From an uncultured Neomegalonema sp. (GTDB taxonomy: Bacteria; Pseudomonadota; Alphaproteobacteria; Rhodobacterales; Rhodobacteraceae): DNA of 64,000 bases. Shown piece by piece: positions 1-9,112 of the stretch. Within the stretch, counting starts at the first letter, position 1. Each line of letters starts with the position of its first letter. Below the pieces are notes generated by a model, which searched no databases, was not told the origin of the DNA, and saw only the letters and a program-made list of their open reading frames with translations. The translations under genes were made by a program, and so were the position numbers. The stretch lies in contig CALKIZ010000015.1 of NCBI GenBank assembly GCA_937995735.1, positions 16,071 through 80,070 on the forward strand. Reading direction: 5' to 3'.

Positions 1-372
1 AAAGTCAAAGCCGTATTGGTGATTGTTGCGGCTGTCCTCTCACCGCTCGTTCTCGGGCTTGCGGTGGTGTCAGTGGGCGGTGCGGCGATAACATTTGCTG
101 GGGCAATGACTGCCGCAGCTTGTGCGATTCTCGTCCAGCTCTGGTTCCGCGCTCAGGCCAAGCGCACCATGTTCCGCCGCAGGCAAGTCGCCTCAAAAGC
201 CGCGACTTTCTCGGAAGCCGGAGCCTCCATCCTTTGTGCAGGAACCACGGCATTGCTGGCTGCGGGATCATCGCTTGCTGTGATTCCGGCATGTTTGTTA
301 ATCGTCGCGATGTTCATGACGTGGCGTATGGCTCAGGGCACTGTTGAAGACGACATGACAGCTTTCGCTTAG
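1..372 (+). CDS. C-terminal part of a membrane protein, function unknown (5' end outside window)
   Basis: The frame is open from the first base and stops at 370-372, so only the C-terminal ~123 residues are present. The visible part has three hydrophobic stretches: about residues 5-25 after a Lys-rich start, 28-45, and 75-100. A basic loop ([12 protein letters not shown]) separates the second and third. This suggests a small integral membrane protein with a cytoplasmic positive loop. No catalytic motif is visible and I do not recognise the family. It lies 64 bases upstream of the HDAC-like gene on the same strand, so it may share its transcript. Confidence 0.6.
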   Translation, partial: KVKAVLVIVAAVLSPLVLGLAVVSVGGAAITFAGAMTAAACAILVQLWFRAQAKRTMFRRRQVASKAATFSEAGASILCAGTTALLAAGSSLAVIPACLLIVAMFMTWRMAQGTVEDDMTAFA

Positions 373-436
373 GAAAAGCCCGCGCGAAAGCTGTTTCAGA
401 CTTGCACCCCATGCGCGGCGGTTCCATTATTCGTGC

Positions 437-1366
437 ATGAAAACACTTCTTTACAGCCACGATTCCTTCATCGACCACGACGTGCCGGAGGACCATCCCG
501 AACGGCCCGACCGTATGAGAGCGCTTACCAAAGCCCTGTCGGATTTGGACGATCTTGATCGCCGCGAGTCGCCGCTTTGCACGGAAGAGCATCTGCTGTT
601 GGCGCATCCCGCCCCTTACGTTGCTGCGATCAAAAAGGCCGCCCCGGAAGAGGGAATGCAAGCTCTTGATGGCGATACGTGGGTTAGTCCCGGCTCTCTC
701 GAGGCCTCCATGCGGGCGGTCGGAGCATCGGTTGACGCTTTGGATCAGGTTCTAAGCGGTGCTGCAATCAATGCTTTTTGTGCGCACCGCCCGCCGGGTC
801 ACCATGCTGAAAAAGTCAGGCCAATGGGCTTTTGCCTTTTTAGCACTGCGGCTATTGCTGCCCTCCATGCTGTTGAAAACAAAGGATTAGAGCGCGTTGC
901 CGTGATTGATTTCGATGTTCATCACGGCAATGGCACACAAGATGTTGTCGAAGAAGACGCCCGTATTCTTTATGCCTCAACCCATGAAGGCGGTATTTTT
1001 CCGGGCACTGGCCATGAAAGTGAAACGGGTGTCGGAAATATCTTCAACAAACCGTTGAAGCACCATGCCGGGTCTTCTGAGTTCCGCGCTGCGTATGAAA
1101 ACCATATTTTTCCTGCTATCGTGGCATTTGATCCGCAACTCATTGTTGTATCAGCAGGTTTTGACGCGCACGCAGATGACCCGCTCGCGTCGCTGCAACT
1201 TCAAGAGCCGGATTTCGAGTGGATAACAGAGGGCCTGTGTGCGCTTGCTGCTACCCATTGCGAGGGGCGTCTTGTGTCGTTATTGGAGGGTGGATACGAT
1301 CTTCGCGCGCTTGGAGAATCCGCGAAAGTTCATGTGAAAACCCTCGCGAAAGCCTCGCAAAAATGA
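437..1366 (+). CDS. Histone deacetylase family (AcuC/HDAC-like) Zn amidohydrolase
   Basis: Bacterial class II HDAC-like deacylase that removes acetyl groups from small amides or lysine side chains, cytoplasmic. The 309 residues match the usual length. Seen: N-terminal HPERPDRM, the active-site pair in RPPGHHAE, the zinc-site motif DFDVHHGNG (Asp and His ligands), a later Asp ligand in [11 protein letters not shown], and the C-terminal LEGGYD with the conserved region that positions the substrate. Its stop overlaps the xseB start (ATGA at 1363-1366), so the two are translationally coupled. The HDAC/xseB/ispA order is common in alphaproteobacteria. Substrate is unknown; polyamine or acetoin-type roles are only family precedents. 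Confidence 0.93.
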   Translation: MKTLLYSHDSFIDHDVPEDHPERPDRMRALTKALSDLDDLDRRESPLCTEEHLLLAHPAPYVAAIKKAAPEEGMQALDGDTWVSPGSLEASMRAVGASVDALDQVLSGAAINAFCAHRPPGHHAEKVRPMGFCLFSTAAIAALHAVENKGLERVAVIDFDVHHGNGTQDVVEEDARILYASTHEGGIFPGTGHESETGVGNIFNKPLKHHAGSSEFRAAYENHIFPAIVAFDPQLIVVSAGFDAHADDPLASLQLQEPDFEWITEGLCALAATHCEGRLVSLLEGGYDLRALGESAKVHVKTLAKASQK

Positions 1367-1605
1367 CGAAACCTGATCTAGAATCACTCAGCTTCGAAGA
1401 AGCGATGGGCAAATTAGAGAAAATTGTCGATGCGCTCGACAGCGGGGATGTCTCGCTTGAAAAAAGCATCGACATTTACGAGCAGGGCGCGGCACTACAA
1501 CGTCACTGCGAAGATAAGCTGAAACAGGCTGAAATGCGGGTTCAGAAAATTGTTGCCGGAGCAGATGGCAAAGCACGCACAGCCGAGGACACGTCCTTCG
1601 AATGA
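1363..1605 (+). CDS. xseB: Exodeoxyribonuclease VII small subunit
   Basis: Small subunit of exonuclease VII, which coats and activates XseA to degrade single-stranded DNA. The 80 residues match the family. Seen: the signature [20 protein letters not shown], then [22 protein letters not shown], two amphipathic helices that form the small-subunit coiled coil. The start at 1363 is chosen because a longer upstream reading (from 1219) lies entirely inside the HDAC-like gene and is not XseB-like. The ATG overlaps the upstream stop by four bases, and the stop overlaps the ispA start by four, so all three genes are coupled. xseA is not in the window. Confidence 0.95.
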   Translation: MTKPDLESLSFEEAMGKLEKIVDALDSGDVSLEKSIDIYEQGAALQRHCEDKLKQAEMRVQKIVAGADGKARTAEDTSFE

Positions 1606-2510
1606 ATGTCGATATTAAGTCGCGCCTTGCCGACACTGCCGCCGAAGTTGAAGAAACCCTCGCCGCGCTTTTGCCGCCTGCCACATCGGGAGGGGAAAGG
1701 TTGGCGGAGGCACGTGTTATTGATGCGATGCGGTATGCGTGTGAGGGCGGTAAACGCTTGCGTGCTTTTCTGACTTTAGAGACGGCGGCGGCTTTTGGCG
1801 TTTCAAGAGAGTCCGCCATGCGCGTGGCCTGTGCGCTCGAATGTATTCACGCCTATTCGTTGGTACATGATGATTTGCCCAGCATGGATGATGATGACCT
1901 GCGCCGGGGCCGTCCAACCACGCACCGTAAATTCGATGAAGCCACGGCAATCCTTGCCGGAGATGCTTTGCAAACCCATGCTTTTACTTTGCTTGCCGAC
2001 GGGCGCACCCATGAAAATGCGTATATCCGTATTCAGTTGGTTGCCGCGATTGCCAAGGCCAGCGGGGCGATGGGCATGGTTGGTGGTCAGATGATCGACA
2101 TCGAAGCCGAAACCGCATCCACCCCGCTGATTTTGCCGGAGATTACGCGCTTGCAGCGTATGAAAACCGGCGCTTTGATTGAGGTCGCATGTCAGGTTGG
2201 TGGCATCTTAGGCAAAGCCAATGCGGCGCATATGCGCATGATCGAAGGCTATGGCCGTGATTTCGGGCTGGTCTTTCAGATAGTCGATGATTTGCTCGAT
2301 ATTGAAGGCGATGCCGCTACGGTCGGCAAAGCCGTCGGCAAGGACGCAGAAGCGGGTAAAGCAACCTTTGTCAGTATTCTTGGTGTCGAAGAGGCAAAAG
2401 ACCGCGCCAAGCGTCTAACCGCCCAAGCCATCGCCCATATCACCCCGTTGGGTGACAGATCTCTGGTACTGGCCGCCCTCGCAAACTACGCTTTGGAACG
2501 GCAGAATTAA
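1602..2510 (+). CDS. ispA: Farnesyl diphosphate synthase (polyprenyl synthetase)
   Basis: Condenses IPP with DMAPP and GPP to give farnesyl diphosphate for quinone, undecaprenyl and hopanoid synthesis, in the cytoplasm. The 302 residues are typical. Seen: substrate-binding GGKRLR, first aspartate-rich motif within HDDLPSMDDDDLRRGRPTTH, second aspartate-rich motif FQIVDDLLD, and KAVGKDAEAGKATF after it. The ATG overlaps the xseB stop (1602-1605). In many alphaproteobacteria dxs follows; here a GST gene on the opposite strand follows instead, so the operon ends with ispA. A geranylgeranyl-specific homologue cannot be fully excluded, but the short chain length determination region and context favour IspA. 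Confidence 0.93.
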   Translation: MNVDIKSRLADTAAEVEETLAALLPPATSGGERLAEARVIDAMRYACEGGKRLRAFLTLETAAAFGVSRESAMRVACALECIHAYSLVHDDLPSMDDDDLRRGRPTTHRKFDEATAILAGDALQTHAFTLLADGRTHENAYIRIQLVAAIAKASGAMGMVGGQMIDIEAETASTPLILPEITRLQRMKTGALIEVACQVGGILGKANAAHMRMIEGYGRDFGLVFQIVDDLLDIEGDAATVGKAVGKDAEAGKATFVSILGVEEAKDRAKRLTAQAIAHITPLGDRSLVLAALANYALERQN

Positions 2511-2569
2511 AAGCGATTGGGGTCTGAAGGTATCCCCAACCGGCTTGAGCAACGAGCAAGCGTTGCTTC

Positions 2570-3424
2570 CTACACTTTGTCTTGCGTTTTGGTGTCAAAG
2601 TCGCCTGCGTCGTGGCGTTCGTGCAGTTGCTCCGAAGGCTCCCCGTGGATTCGGTTGACCATGCGGCCCCGTTTTACGGCGTCGCGTGCTGCGATTTGTT
2701 CGGTCCACCGGCGAACATTTTTGTAGGACTCTACATCCAAAAACTCTCCTGCATTATAGAGTTTCCCTTGTGTTAGAACGCCATACCAAGGCCAGACAGC
2801 AATATCGGCCACCGTGTATTCCGGTCCGGCAAGATACTCGTTATTCGCCAAGCGTTGATCCAGAACGTCAAGCTGGCGTTTGGTTTCCATCGCAAAGCGA
2901 TCAATGCAGTATTCAATCTTCATCGGCGCATAGGCGTAAAAATGCCCGAAACCACCACCCAGATAAGGCGCGCTGCCCATTTGCCAGAACAGCCACGAAA
3001 GTGTCTCAGCACGCGCTGCGCCGTCTTTCGGCAGAAACTCGCCGAATTTTTCTGCCAGATACATCAGAATTGCGCCGGATTCGAATACGCGCGTCGGAGT
3101 TGGTGTGCTGTGATCGACCAATGCCGGGATTTTCGAGTTGGGGTTGATGTCTACAAACCCGCTGCCGAACTGATCCCCCTTACGGATGTCGATAACATAA
3201 GCGTCGTATTCCGCTCCGGTATGTCCCAAGGCAAGCAGTTCCTCCAGCATAACCGTTACCTTCACCCCGTTCGGCGTGGCCAGCGAATGAAGCTGTAGCG
3301 GATGCCTGCCGCGCGGCAACGCCGCGTCATGGGTCGCGCCGGCGGTTGGCCGGTTCGTGCTTGCGAACTCACCGCCATTTTCAGATTGCCACGTCCAAAC
3401 TTTGGGAGGCGTATACTCACTCAT
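2570..3424 (-). CDS. yghU: Glutathione S-transferase, YghU/disulfide-bond oxidoreductase type
   Basis: Nu-class glutathione transferase. Characterised relatives bind two glutathione molecules and reduce organic peroxides and disulfides in the cytoplasm. The 284 residues match YghU, which is longer than ordinary GSTs. Seen: N-terminal extension ending in ASTNRPTAGATHDAALP, thioredoxin-like domain from LQLHSLATPNGVKVTVMLEE, glutathione-site motif INPNSKIPALVDH, ESGAILMYLAEKFG, then an all-helical C-terminal domain with YTVADIAVWPWYG. It is convergent with ispA and stands alone. Natural substrate is not inferable. Confidence 0.92.
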   Translation of the reverse strand: MSEYTPPKVWTWQSENGGEFASTNRPTAGATHDAALPRGRHPLQLHSLATPNGVKVTVMLEELLALGHTGAEYDAYVIDIRKGDQFGSGFVDINPNSKIPALVDHSTPTPTRVFESGAILMYLAEKFGEFLPKDGAARAETLSWLFWQMGSAPYLGGGFGHFYAYAPMKIEYCIDRFAMETKRQLDVLDQRLANNEYLAGPEYTVADIAVWPWYGVLTQGKLYNAGEFLDVESYKNVRRWTEQIAARDAVKRGRMVNRIHGEPSEQLHERHDAGDFDTKTQDKV

Positions 3425-3486
3425 AATCTTTGCCTTGAATTAAATTTAAAATAGATACCGCTGAACTGGTGCAATGCGATGGTGCG

Positions 3487-4245
3487 TCAATCTTGGGTAA
3501 AAACAAGAATATTCGACAATTTTTCAGTATTGCCTCTATCGAGTTTACCGCAAACAGTTTCGCGCCCATCGCGGGTTAATGCGCAATAATCATAACTGCC
3601 CATATCCAGATTAAAAGCCATGTGCGGCGCGTATTTTTCCTGCACTTCTTTTCCGGCCTCGAACAATGTCAAGGCGCGATCTCCGCTGTCATAAATGCCG
3701 TATTGCCCCTCTTCATACGAGAATACGATACGACGGCGGAACCGTCTTGCGCCGGAAACATCACGCACATCAAGCGCGCCATCGGTAATCAACAGATGAC
3801 TTTGGATTGCCGAGAGGCCCAGTTGTTTGGCGCGCGCGACAAAAGCACGGCGCTGGGCGCGGTCCCGTAAATTGCTCAGGCTTCCACGAAATTTCACCCG
3901 CGCAACATGGTGCAGCGTCAAATCGCCCTCTGCAGTTATCAGCATCAGGCCATCCCAACCCTGAATATAAGGGTCGTAAGGCTTGCCGTGGTCCATCACG
4001 AAGCCCTCGGGTTCAACCTTTTCGCCGCTGGTATAAGCGCCGGTGACCACAAGTGTGGTTTTATCGGGTTGAGCCAGACCACCGGGGATCGCATCATCGG
4101 GCGCAAGCAGCATCAAAGCCGCGCGGGTGGATGCTTCACAGCTGTTCAACAACAAATCGTCGTTCACTCGCGGGCAACTCGCTGCTTGAGCCTGCCCGGT
4201 AACAATGACGAATAATACACTGTAAATAAAATGAAACCGACGCAC
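3487..4245 (-). CDS. Secreted protein, possibly phosphodiester glycosidase (NAGPA-like)
   Basis: A signal peptide is clear (basic MRRFHF, hydrophobic core, cleavage near AQAAS), so the 252-residue product should be exported. The mature part reads like the NAGPA/DUF2233 fold: a GAYTSG-like early motif, GFVMDHGKPYDP, a WDGLMLITAEGDL strand, and a late AFNLDMGSYDY segment that resembles the family's conserved NLDGG region, although the second glycine-rich part is altered. Two cysteine pairs could form disulfides. The gene lies 123 bases downstream of sdhB on the same strand but has no evident functional link. The family call rests on motif resemblance only. Confidence 0.5.
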   Translation of the reverse strand: MRRFHFIYSVLFVIVTGQAQAASCPRVNDDLLLNSCEASTRAALMLLAPDDAIPGGLAQPDKTTLVVTGAYTSGEKVEPEGFVMDHGKPYDPYIQGWDGLMLITAEGDLTLHHVARVKFRGSLSNLRDRAQRRAFVARAKQLGLSAIQSHLLITDGALDVRDVSGARRFRRRIVFSYEEGQYGIYDSGDRALTLFEAGKEVQEKYAPHMAFNLDMGSYDYCALTRDGRETVCGKLDRGNTEKLSNILVFTQD

Positions 4246-4368
4246 CGTGCCTCACCTTTTATCTTGCCGCCAGCTTTGAGCGAACAAATCTGACAGGGCA
4301 AGAGAAAAGGGGCTTTGACACGGCAACTTTATGGTGATGCAGGCGCCGCGCCACGGCAATTTAAAGGC

Positions 4369-5145
4369 TTACATTTGCCGTTCGACCATCATTTGCTTGA
4401 TGCCCGAGATTGCTTTGGCCGGATTCAGACCTTTGGGGCAGGCTTTGGTGCAATTCATGATCGTGTGGCAGCGATAGAGGCGGAACGGGTCTTCCAGATC
4501 GTCGAGGCGTTCGCCTTTGGCTTCATCGCGGCTGTCATTCAGCCAGCGTGATGCCTGTAACAAGGCCGCCGGGCCAAGATAGCGGTCGCCATTCCACCAG
4601 TAACTCGGGCAGGAAGTGGAGCAACACGCACACATGATACACTCATAAAGACCGTCAAGCTGTTCGCGGTCTTCTTCGGATTGCTTCCATTCTTTTGCCG
4701 GTGCAGGCGTATCGGTGATCAGCCAAGGCTTAACCGAAGCGTGCTGCGCGTAAAAATGAGTAAGATCAGGCACAAGGTCTTTGACAACAGGCATGTGCGG
4801 CAGAGGATAAATGCGGACATCGCCGTCAATCTCGTCCAATCCTTTGGTGCAGGCCAGCGTATTCGCGCCATCGATATTCATCGCACACGACCCGCAAATC
4901 CCTTCACGGCAAGAGCGGCGGAAGGTCAGGGTAGGGTCAATCTCGTTTTTGATCTTAATAATCGCGTCCAGAACCATCGGCCCGCAATCATCTAGGTCGA
5001 TATAGTATGTATCAACGCGAGGATTTTCGCCCGAGTCCGGGTCCCAACGATAGACCTTAAAGCCCTTAAGGTTCGACCCCGCAGGTTTCGGCCATGTCTT
5101 GCCTTGCAGGATTTTCGAGTTCTTGGGGAGGGTAAATTTAGCCAT
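4369..5145 (-). CDS. sdhB: Succinate dehydrogenase iron-sulfur subunit
   Basis: Iron-sulfur subunit of complex II; passes electrons from SdhA flavin to ubiquinone at the inner membrane. The 258 residues are typical. Seen: [2Fe-2S] ligands in [15 protein letters not shown], the first cysteine group of the C-terminal domain in [17 protein letters not shown], and [17 protein letters not shown] completing the [4Fe-4S] and [3Fe-4S] sites. All cluster cysteines are present. Unusually, sdhC, sdhD and sdhA are not next to it: upstream is a ~310-base gap and then a gene on the other strand, so sdhB has its own promoter here. Confidence 0.97.
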   Translation of the reverse strand: MAKFTLPKNSKILQGKTWPKPAGSNLKGFKVYRWDPDSGENPRVDTYYIDLDDCGPMVLDAIIKIKNEIDPTLTFRRSCREGICGSCAMNIDGANTLACTKGLDEIDGDVRIYPLPHMPVVKDLVPDLTHFYAQHASVKPWLITDTPAPAKEWKQSEEDREQLDGLYECIMCACCSTSCPSYWWNGDRYLGPAALLQASRWLNDSRDEAKGERLDDLEDPFRLYRCHTIMNCTKACPKGLNPAKAISGIKQMMVERQM

Positions 5146-5458
5146 TAATTTCGACTCGCCGTTCTTTAGGATGGATCGCGAAGCCCTGAGACTCCCGATA
5201 AAGACCTCGTTCCTTGATATGCCATCACGAGATGATTGTCCAAGAGTTAAGAGTGTCGCAGATTGTTGGCTTACCTTGGGTCATTTGACCTAAATGAGCG
5301 GCACAACCCGACTTTAGGGGGTCCGGAGCCCTTGAAACGCGATATAAAATCGCACAAAACAAAATGCGAACACATAATGGTTCCCCTTGATCGTGGCCGG
5401 TTGCCACGGTCGGAGTGACGCGCTAGCCTGCTGGCATATAAAATCAGGGAGATACAAT
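5146..5458. other. Intergenic region between divergent sdhB and a binding-protein gene
   Basis: 313 bases between two divergent starts, so promoters for both must lie here. Short reading frames present on both strands have no recognisable motifs or supporting ribosome sites. I see no strong hairpin or repeat. A ribosome-binding AGGGAG sits just before the 5459 start. Confidence 0.5.
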
Positions 5459-7018
5459 ATGACATTACTATCAGCGGCTGGAACGCCGATTACGCGCCGT
5501 AAGGCGCTGCAATATGGTGGCGCAGCAGCAATCGCGTTATCGGCGACCGGTTCTGCAATCGCGGCCCCGAAACGCGGCGGTAAGCTGCGGGTTGGTAAGG
5601 CCCATGGCGGAACCACAGATACGCTCGATCCGGCGACTTTTGAGAACGGCTTCACGATCTCGCTGACTAATGCGCTGCATAATTATCTCACCGAAGTCGG
5701 CCCGGATGGTGCTCTGCGCGGCGAAATGGCCGAAAGCTGGGAAGCATCGTCGGACGCGAAAACTTGGACCTTCAAGCTGCGTGACGCAAAGTTCCATAAC
5801 GGTAAGAAAGTCACCGCAAAAGACGTTATCGCGTCACTCAACCACCACCGGGGCGAAGATTCTAAATCTGCGGCGAAACCAATCGTTGAACCCATCACAG
5901 AGATCAAAGCCAAAGGCGACAATGCTGTTGAGATCACCCTCAGCGATGGCAACGCAGACTTCCCTTATATCGTCAGCGACTATCACCTTGCAATCGGCCC
6001 GGCAGAAGATGACGGCACGGTTGATTGGACAAAAGGCATCGGCGCAGGCGGCTATAAGCTCGACAATTATGAGCCGGGCGTGCGCGCCGATTTCACCCGC
6101 AACGATGATTACTGGAAAAAAGACTCGTGCTATTTCGATAGCCTTGAGCTTTTGTCGATTGTTGATCCGGTCGCGCGGACCAATGCGCTCGTCACCGGCG
6201 AGGTCGATGTCATTGACCGTGTGCCGCTGAAAACCGTCAGCCTCTTGAAGCGTAAGTCGGGCGTCAAAGTGCTGTCGACCAACGGGACGCAACACTACAC
6301 CTTCCCGATGGACACGCGCGCTGCGCCGTTCAAAGACAATCATGTGCGCTTGGCGTTGAAATACGCGATTGACCGTGAAGAGTTGGTTGAAAAAATCCTC
6401 TTTGGTTACGGTTCTGCAGGTAACGATCACCCGATTGGACGCGGACAGCCGTTCTTTGCCAAAGACCTCGGACAACGCACCTATGACCCTGACAAGGCCA
6501 AGTTCCACCTGAAAAAAGCAGGCATGGACTCTCTGACGGTTCCGCTCAGTGTTGCAGATGCCGCCTTTGAAGGCGCAGGCGACGCGGGTGCATTGTTCCA
6601 AGCCAGTGCGAAAAAAGCCGGGATCGAGATCGACCTTATTCGCGAGCCGAATGACGGTTATTGGTCGAACGTTTGGATGACCAAGCCATTCTGCGCTTGT
6701 TACTGGAGTGGTCGCCCAACATCCGATTGGATGTTCTCAACCGCTTACGCAGAGGGCGTGCCTTGGAATGATGCGTACTGGGAGCACACAGTCTTCAACG
6801 TATTGCTGAAAGCCGCACGGTCAGAGCTGGATGAAGATCGTCGCCGCGACATGTACAGCGAAATGCAGGAAATCGTTTCCGACGAAGGTGGCACGATCAT
6901 TCCAATGTTCGCGCAATATGTCTTCGCGACATCGGATAAAGTGGCGCAAGGCGACACGATGGGCACGAACTGGGATATGGACGGCGAGCGTTACATGGAG
7001 CGCTGGTGGTTCGCATAA
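5459..7018 (+). CDS. ABC transporter substrate-binding protein, peptide/opine family (SBP_bac_5)
   Basis: Periplasmic solute-binding protein of the DppA/OppA family, 519 residues. The start at 5459 gives a twin-arginine signal (PITRRKALQYGG, hydrophobic core, cleavage near AIAAP), so export is probably by Tat. A 24-residue upstream extension is rejected because it precedes the AGGGAG ribosome site. Seen in the mature part: TDTLDPATF near the N-terminus, MAESWEASSDAKTWTFKLRD (family hallmark), RLALKYAIDREELV and a C-terminal aromatic tail RYMERWWFA. No permease or ATPase genes accompany it, and a terminator follows 30 bases after the stop, so it is an orphan. Ligand unknown. Confidence 0.9.
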   Translation: MTLLSAAGTPITRRKALQYGGAAAIALSATGSAIAAPKRGGKLRVGKAHGGTTDTLDPATFENGFTISLTNALHNYLTEVGPDGALRGEMAESWEASSDAKTWTFKLRDAKFHNGKKVTAKDVIASLNHHRGEDSKSAAKPIVEPITEIKAKGDNAVEITLSDGNADFPYIVSDYHLAIGPAEDDGTVDWTKGIGAGGYKLDNYEPGVRADFTRNDDYWKKDSCYFDSLELLSIVDPVARTNALVTGEVDVIDRVPLKTVSLLKRKSGVKVLSTNGTQHYTFPMDTRAAPFKDNHVRLALKYAIDREELVEKILFGYGSAGNDHPIGRGQPFFAKDLGQRTYDPDKAKFHLKKAGMDSLTVPLSVADAAFEGAGDAGALFQASAKKAGIEIDLIREPNDGYWSNVWMTKPFCACYWSGRPTSDWMFSTAYAEGVPWNDAYWEHTVFNVLLKAARSELDEDRRRDMYSEMQEIVSDEGGTIIPMFAQYVFATSDKVAQGDTMGTNWDMDGERYMERWWFA

Positions 7019-7047
7019 GCCTTATGTGAGACCCGATAATGCATTAA

Positions 7048-7076
7048 GCCTCGCCCCTTCGGGCGGGGCTTTTTTT
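7048..7076 (+). terminator. Rho-independent terminator after the binding-protein gene
   Basis: A nine-base GC-rich stem with one G-T pair (arms 7048-7056 and 7061-7069, loop CTTC) is followed by seven T residues. It lies 30 bases after the stop at 7018 and 17 bases before the hydrolase start, so the latter needs its own promoter or read-through. Confidence 0.88.
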
Positions 7077-7092
7077 ATGAGGAGCTGACCGG

Positions 7093-9099
7093 ATGAAGGT
7101 TGAGACGGATTTCCCGCGACAGGTCATTGAACATGCCGATATGGGGATCATCATGTCCGATGGCACGCGGCTCTCGGCGCGGGTTTGGATGCCCGATGAT
7201 GCGGACGATAATCCGGTTCCCGTTATCTTGGAGCATCTGCCGTACCGCAAACGCGACGGCACGATTGTCCGGGATCAATTCTCTCATCCGTGGATGGCGG
7301 GGCAGGGTTATTGCTGTATCCGCACGGATATGCGGGGCAATGGCGAGTCCGAAGGCTTGATGGAGGACGAATATACTCAGCAAGAGTTGGACGATGCCTG
7401 CGAAGTGATTGCATGGGCGGCTGCGCAGCCTTGGTGCAATGGCACTGTCGGAATGCAGGGGATTTCTTGGGGCGGTTTCAACAGCCTGCAAGTCGCCGCA
7501 ATGCGCCCGCCTGCGCTCAAGGCGATCATTACAATCTGTTCGACTGTAGATCGTTATGCCGATGATATTCATTACAAGGGCGGGTGCTTGCTGACCGAAA
7601 ACTTTGGCTGGGCCGCGAATATGTTGTCCTATTCATCGCGCCCGCCGGACCCTGAATTGGTAGGCGATGATTGGGGTGCGAAATGGCTTTCCCGATTAGA
7701 GGCGCAACCTTTTCTTTGGGGCGAATGGCATCGCCATCAGCACCGTGATGCGTATTGGAAACATGGCTCGGTATGCGAAGATTATGCTGCGATTGAAGCG
7801 GCGGTTCTCAGCATAGGCGGGTGGCATGACGGATACCGCAACACGATCTCGCATCTTGTGGAAAATCTGTCATCGCCGGTGAAAGGGATCGTTGGTCCGT
7901 GGAATCACAAATACCCGCATTATGCCGGTCCCGCGCCCGCTATCGGGTTTTTGCAAGAGGCAAAACGATGGTGGGATAAATGGCTGAAAGGCATTGATAC
8001 GGGCGTTGAAAATGATCCGGCTTATCGCGTCTATTTGATGGTTTCCATCAAACCGAAACGTTGGGTTGATGAGCGCAAAGGCCGATGGATTGCGGAGGCG
8101 GATTGGCCGTCGGACACTATCTCTCTGCAAACACTTCATTTAGGGCAGGGCGCTTTGACCGCCGATGCATTGCCTTGCGGTCAATCGGTTTCATCTCCGC
8201 AAAATTGCGGTCTTAATGCCGGAGAGTTTTTCCCGTTTGCTTTCGGGGATGAATTGCCGGACGAGCAGTCGGCAGACGACGCCTTGTCGGTTTGCTTTGA
8301 CAGTGAAGCACAGAATGAGGCGTGTGATATTGTCGGCGCGCCGGTCGTCCGGCTCAGATTTTCATCGGACAAATCGAACGCGCAAATCGCGGTGCGGTTG
8401 CTCGACCTGCATCCCGATGGCACGAGTGCGCTTATTACCTATGGCGTTATGAATTTGGCGCATCGGGAGTCGCACGAACACCCCTCCGCGTTAGAACCGA
8501 AGACGGTTTATCCGATCAACTTCGCGCTCGATCAAATCGCCTATCGCCTCCCACGGGGACACCGCCTGAGGGTTGCGGTTTCGACGGCGTATTGGCCGAC
8601 ACTCTGGCCTTCGCCTGAGGCCGCGACCGTCACGATAGAGTCCGGTTCAATCGACATTCCAATGCGGAATTCGCAATCGGTGGATGATGACGAATGGCGC
8701 TTTGAAGCCCCCGTTGGTGCAGCGCCGTGGCGAACAGAACCTTTGCGCGCCTCTTCCTATGTGAGAACGGAAACCACGGATGAGGCAAGTGGAATAACCA
8801 CGATCAAAATCGACGAAGACAGCGGCGAGCAACGCGACCTCCAACATGGGCTGATTTCCGGGTCATGGTTCAAAGAACGCTTCTACATTCACCCGGACGA
8901 TCCGCTCTCCGCACGAACAACCGCAGAATGGGAGCAGACCGGAGGCCGCGACGGGCAGATGTGGCGCACGCATGTCGAGGCCGAAATGACGTGCGACCAA
9001 GATTATTTCTATATTCGCGCCACCTTGAATGCTTACAAAAATGGCGCGCCGTTTTTTGAGCGAAAGTTTGAGGATAAAGTAGAGCGTAAATTCGTTTGA
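7093..9099 (+). CDS. CocE/NonD family alpha/beta hydrolase (X-Pro dipeptidyl-peptidase S15-like)
   Basis: A 668-residue serine hydrolase of the CocE/NonD family, which includes cocaine esterase and acyl-peptide/ester hydrolases. Seen: substrate-side start GTRLSARVWMPDD, YRKRDGT, oxyanion/early motif DMRGNGESEG, nucleophile elbow GISWGGF (Ser), an Asp/His pair supplied by SIGGWHDGYRN and GPWNHKYPH, then the C-terminal jelly-roll beginning near residue 370 with LRVAVSTAYWPTLWPSPE. The start is an ATG six bases after a GAGCTG-GAC region. The upstream orphan peptide-binding protein suggests a peptide- or ester-type substrate, but this is inference only. Confidence 0.9.
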   Translation: MKVETDFPRQVIEHADMGIIMSDGTRLSARVWMPDDADDNPVPVILEHLPYRKRDGTIVRDQFSHPWMAGQGYCCIRTDMRGNGESEGLMEDEYTQQELDDACEVIAWAAAQPWCNGTVGMQGISWGGFNSLQVAAMRPPALKAIITICSTVDRYADDIHYKGGCLLTENFGWAANMLSYSSRPPDPELVGDDWGAKWLSRLEAQPFLWGEWHRHQHRDAYWKHGSVCEDYAAIEAAVLSIGGWHDGYRNTISHLVENLSSPVKGIVGPWNHKYPHYAGPAPAIGFLQEAKRWWDKWLKGIDTGVENDPAYRVYLMVSIKPKRWVDERKGRWIAEADWPSDTISLQTLHLGQGALTADALPCGQSVSSPQNCGLNAGEFFPFAFGDELPDEQSADDALSVCFDSEAQNEACDIVGAPVVRLRFSSDKSNAQIAVRLLDLHPDGTSALITYGVMNLAHRESHEHPSALEPKTVYPINFALDQIAYRLPRGHRLRVAVSTAYWPTLWPSPEAATVTIESGSIDIPMRNSQSVDDDEWRFEAPVGAAPWRTEPLRASSYVRTETTDEASGITTIKIDEDSGEQRDLQHGLISGSWFKERFYIHPDDPLSARTTAEWEQTGGRDGQMWRTHVEAEMTCDQDYFYIRATLNAYKNGAPFFERKFEDKVERKFV

Positions 9100-9112
9100 A
9101 GGATAGCAGGAT

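Noticed and set aside
5834..6601. Antisense frame of 255 codons opposite the binding-protein gene
   Set aside because: No motif or ribosome site; the plus-strand SBP is well supported.
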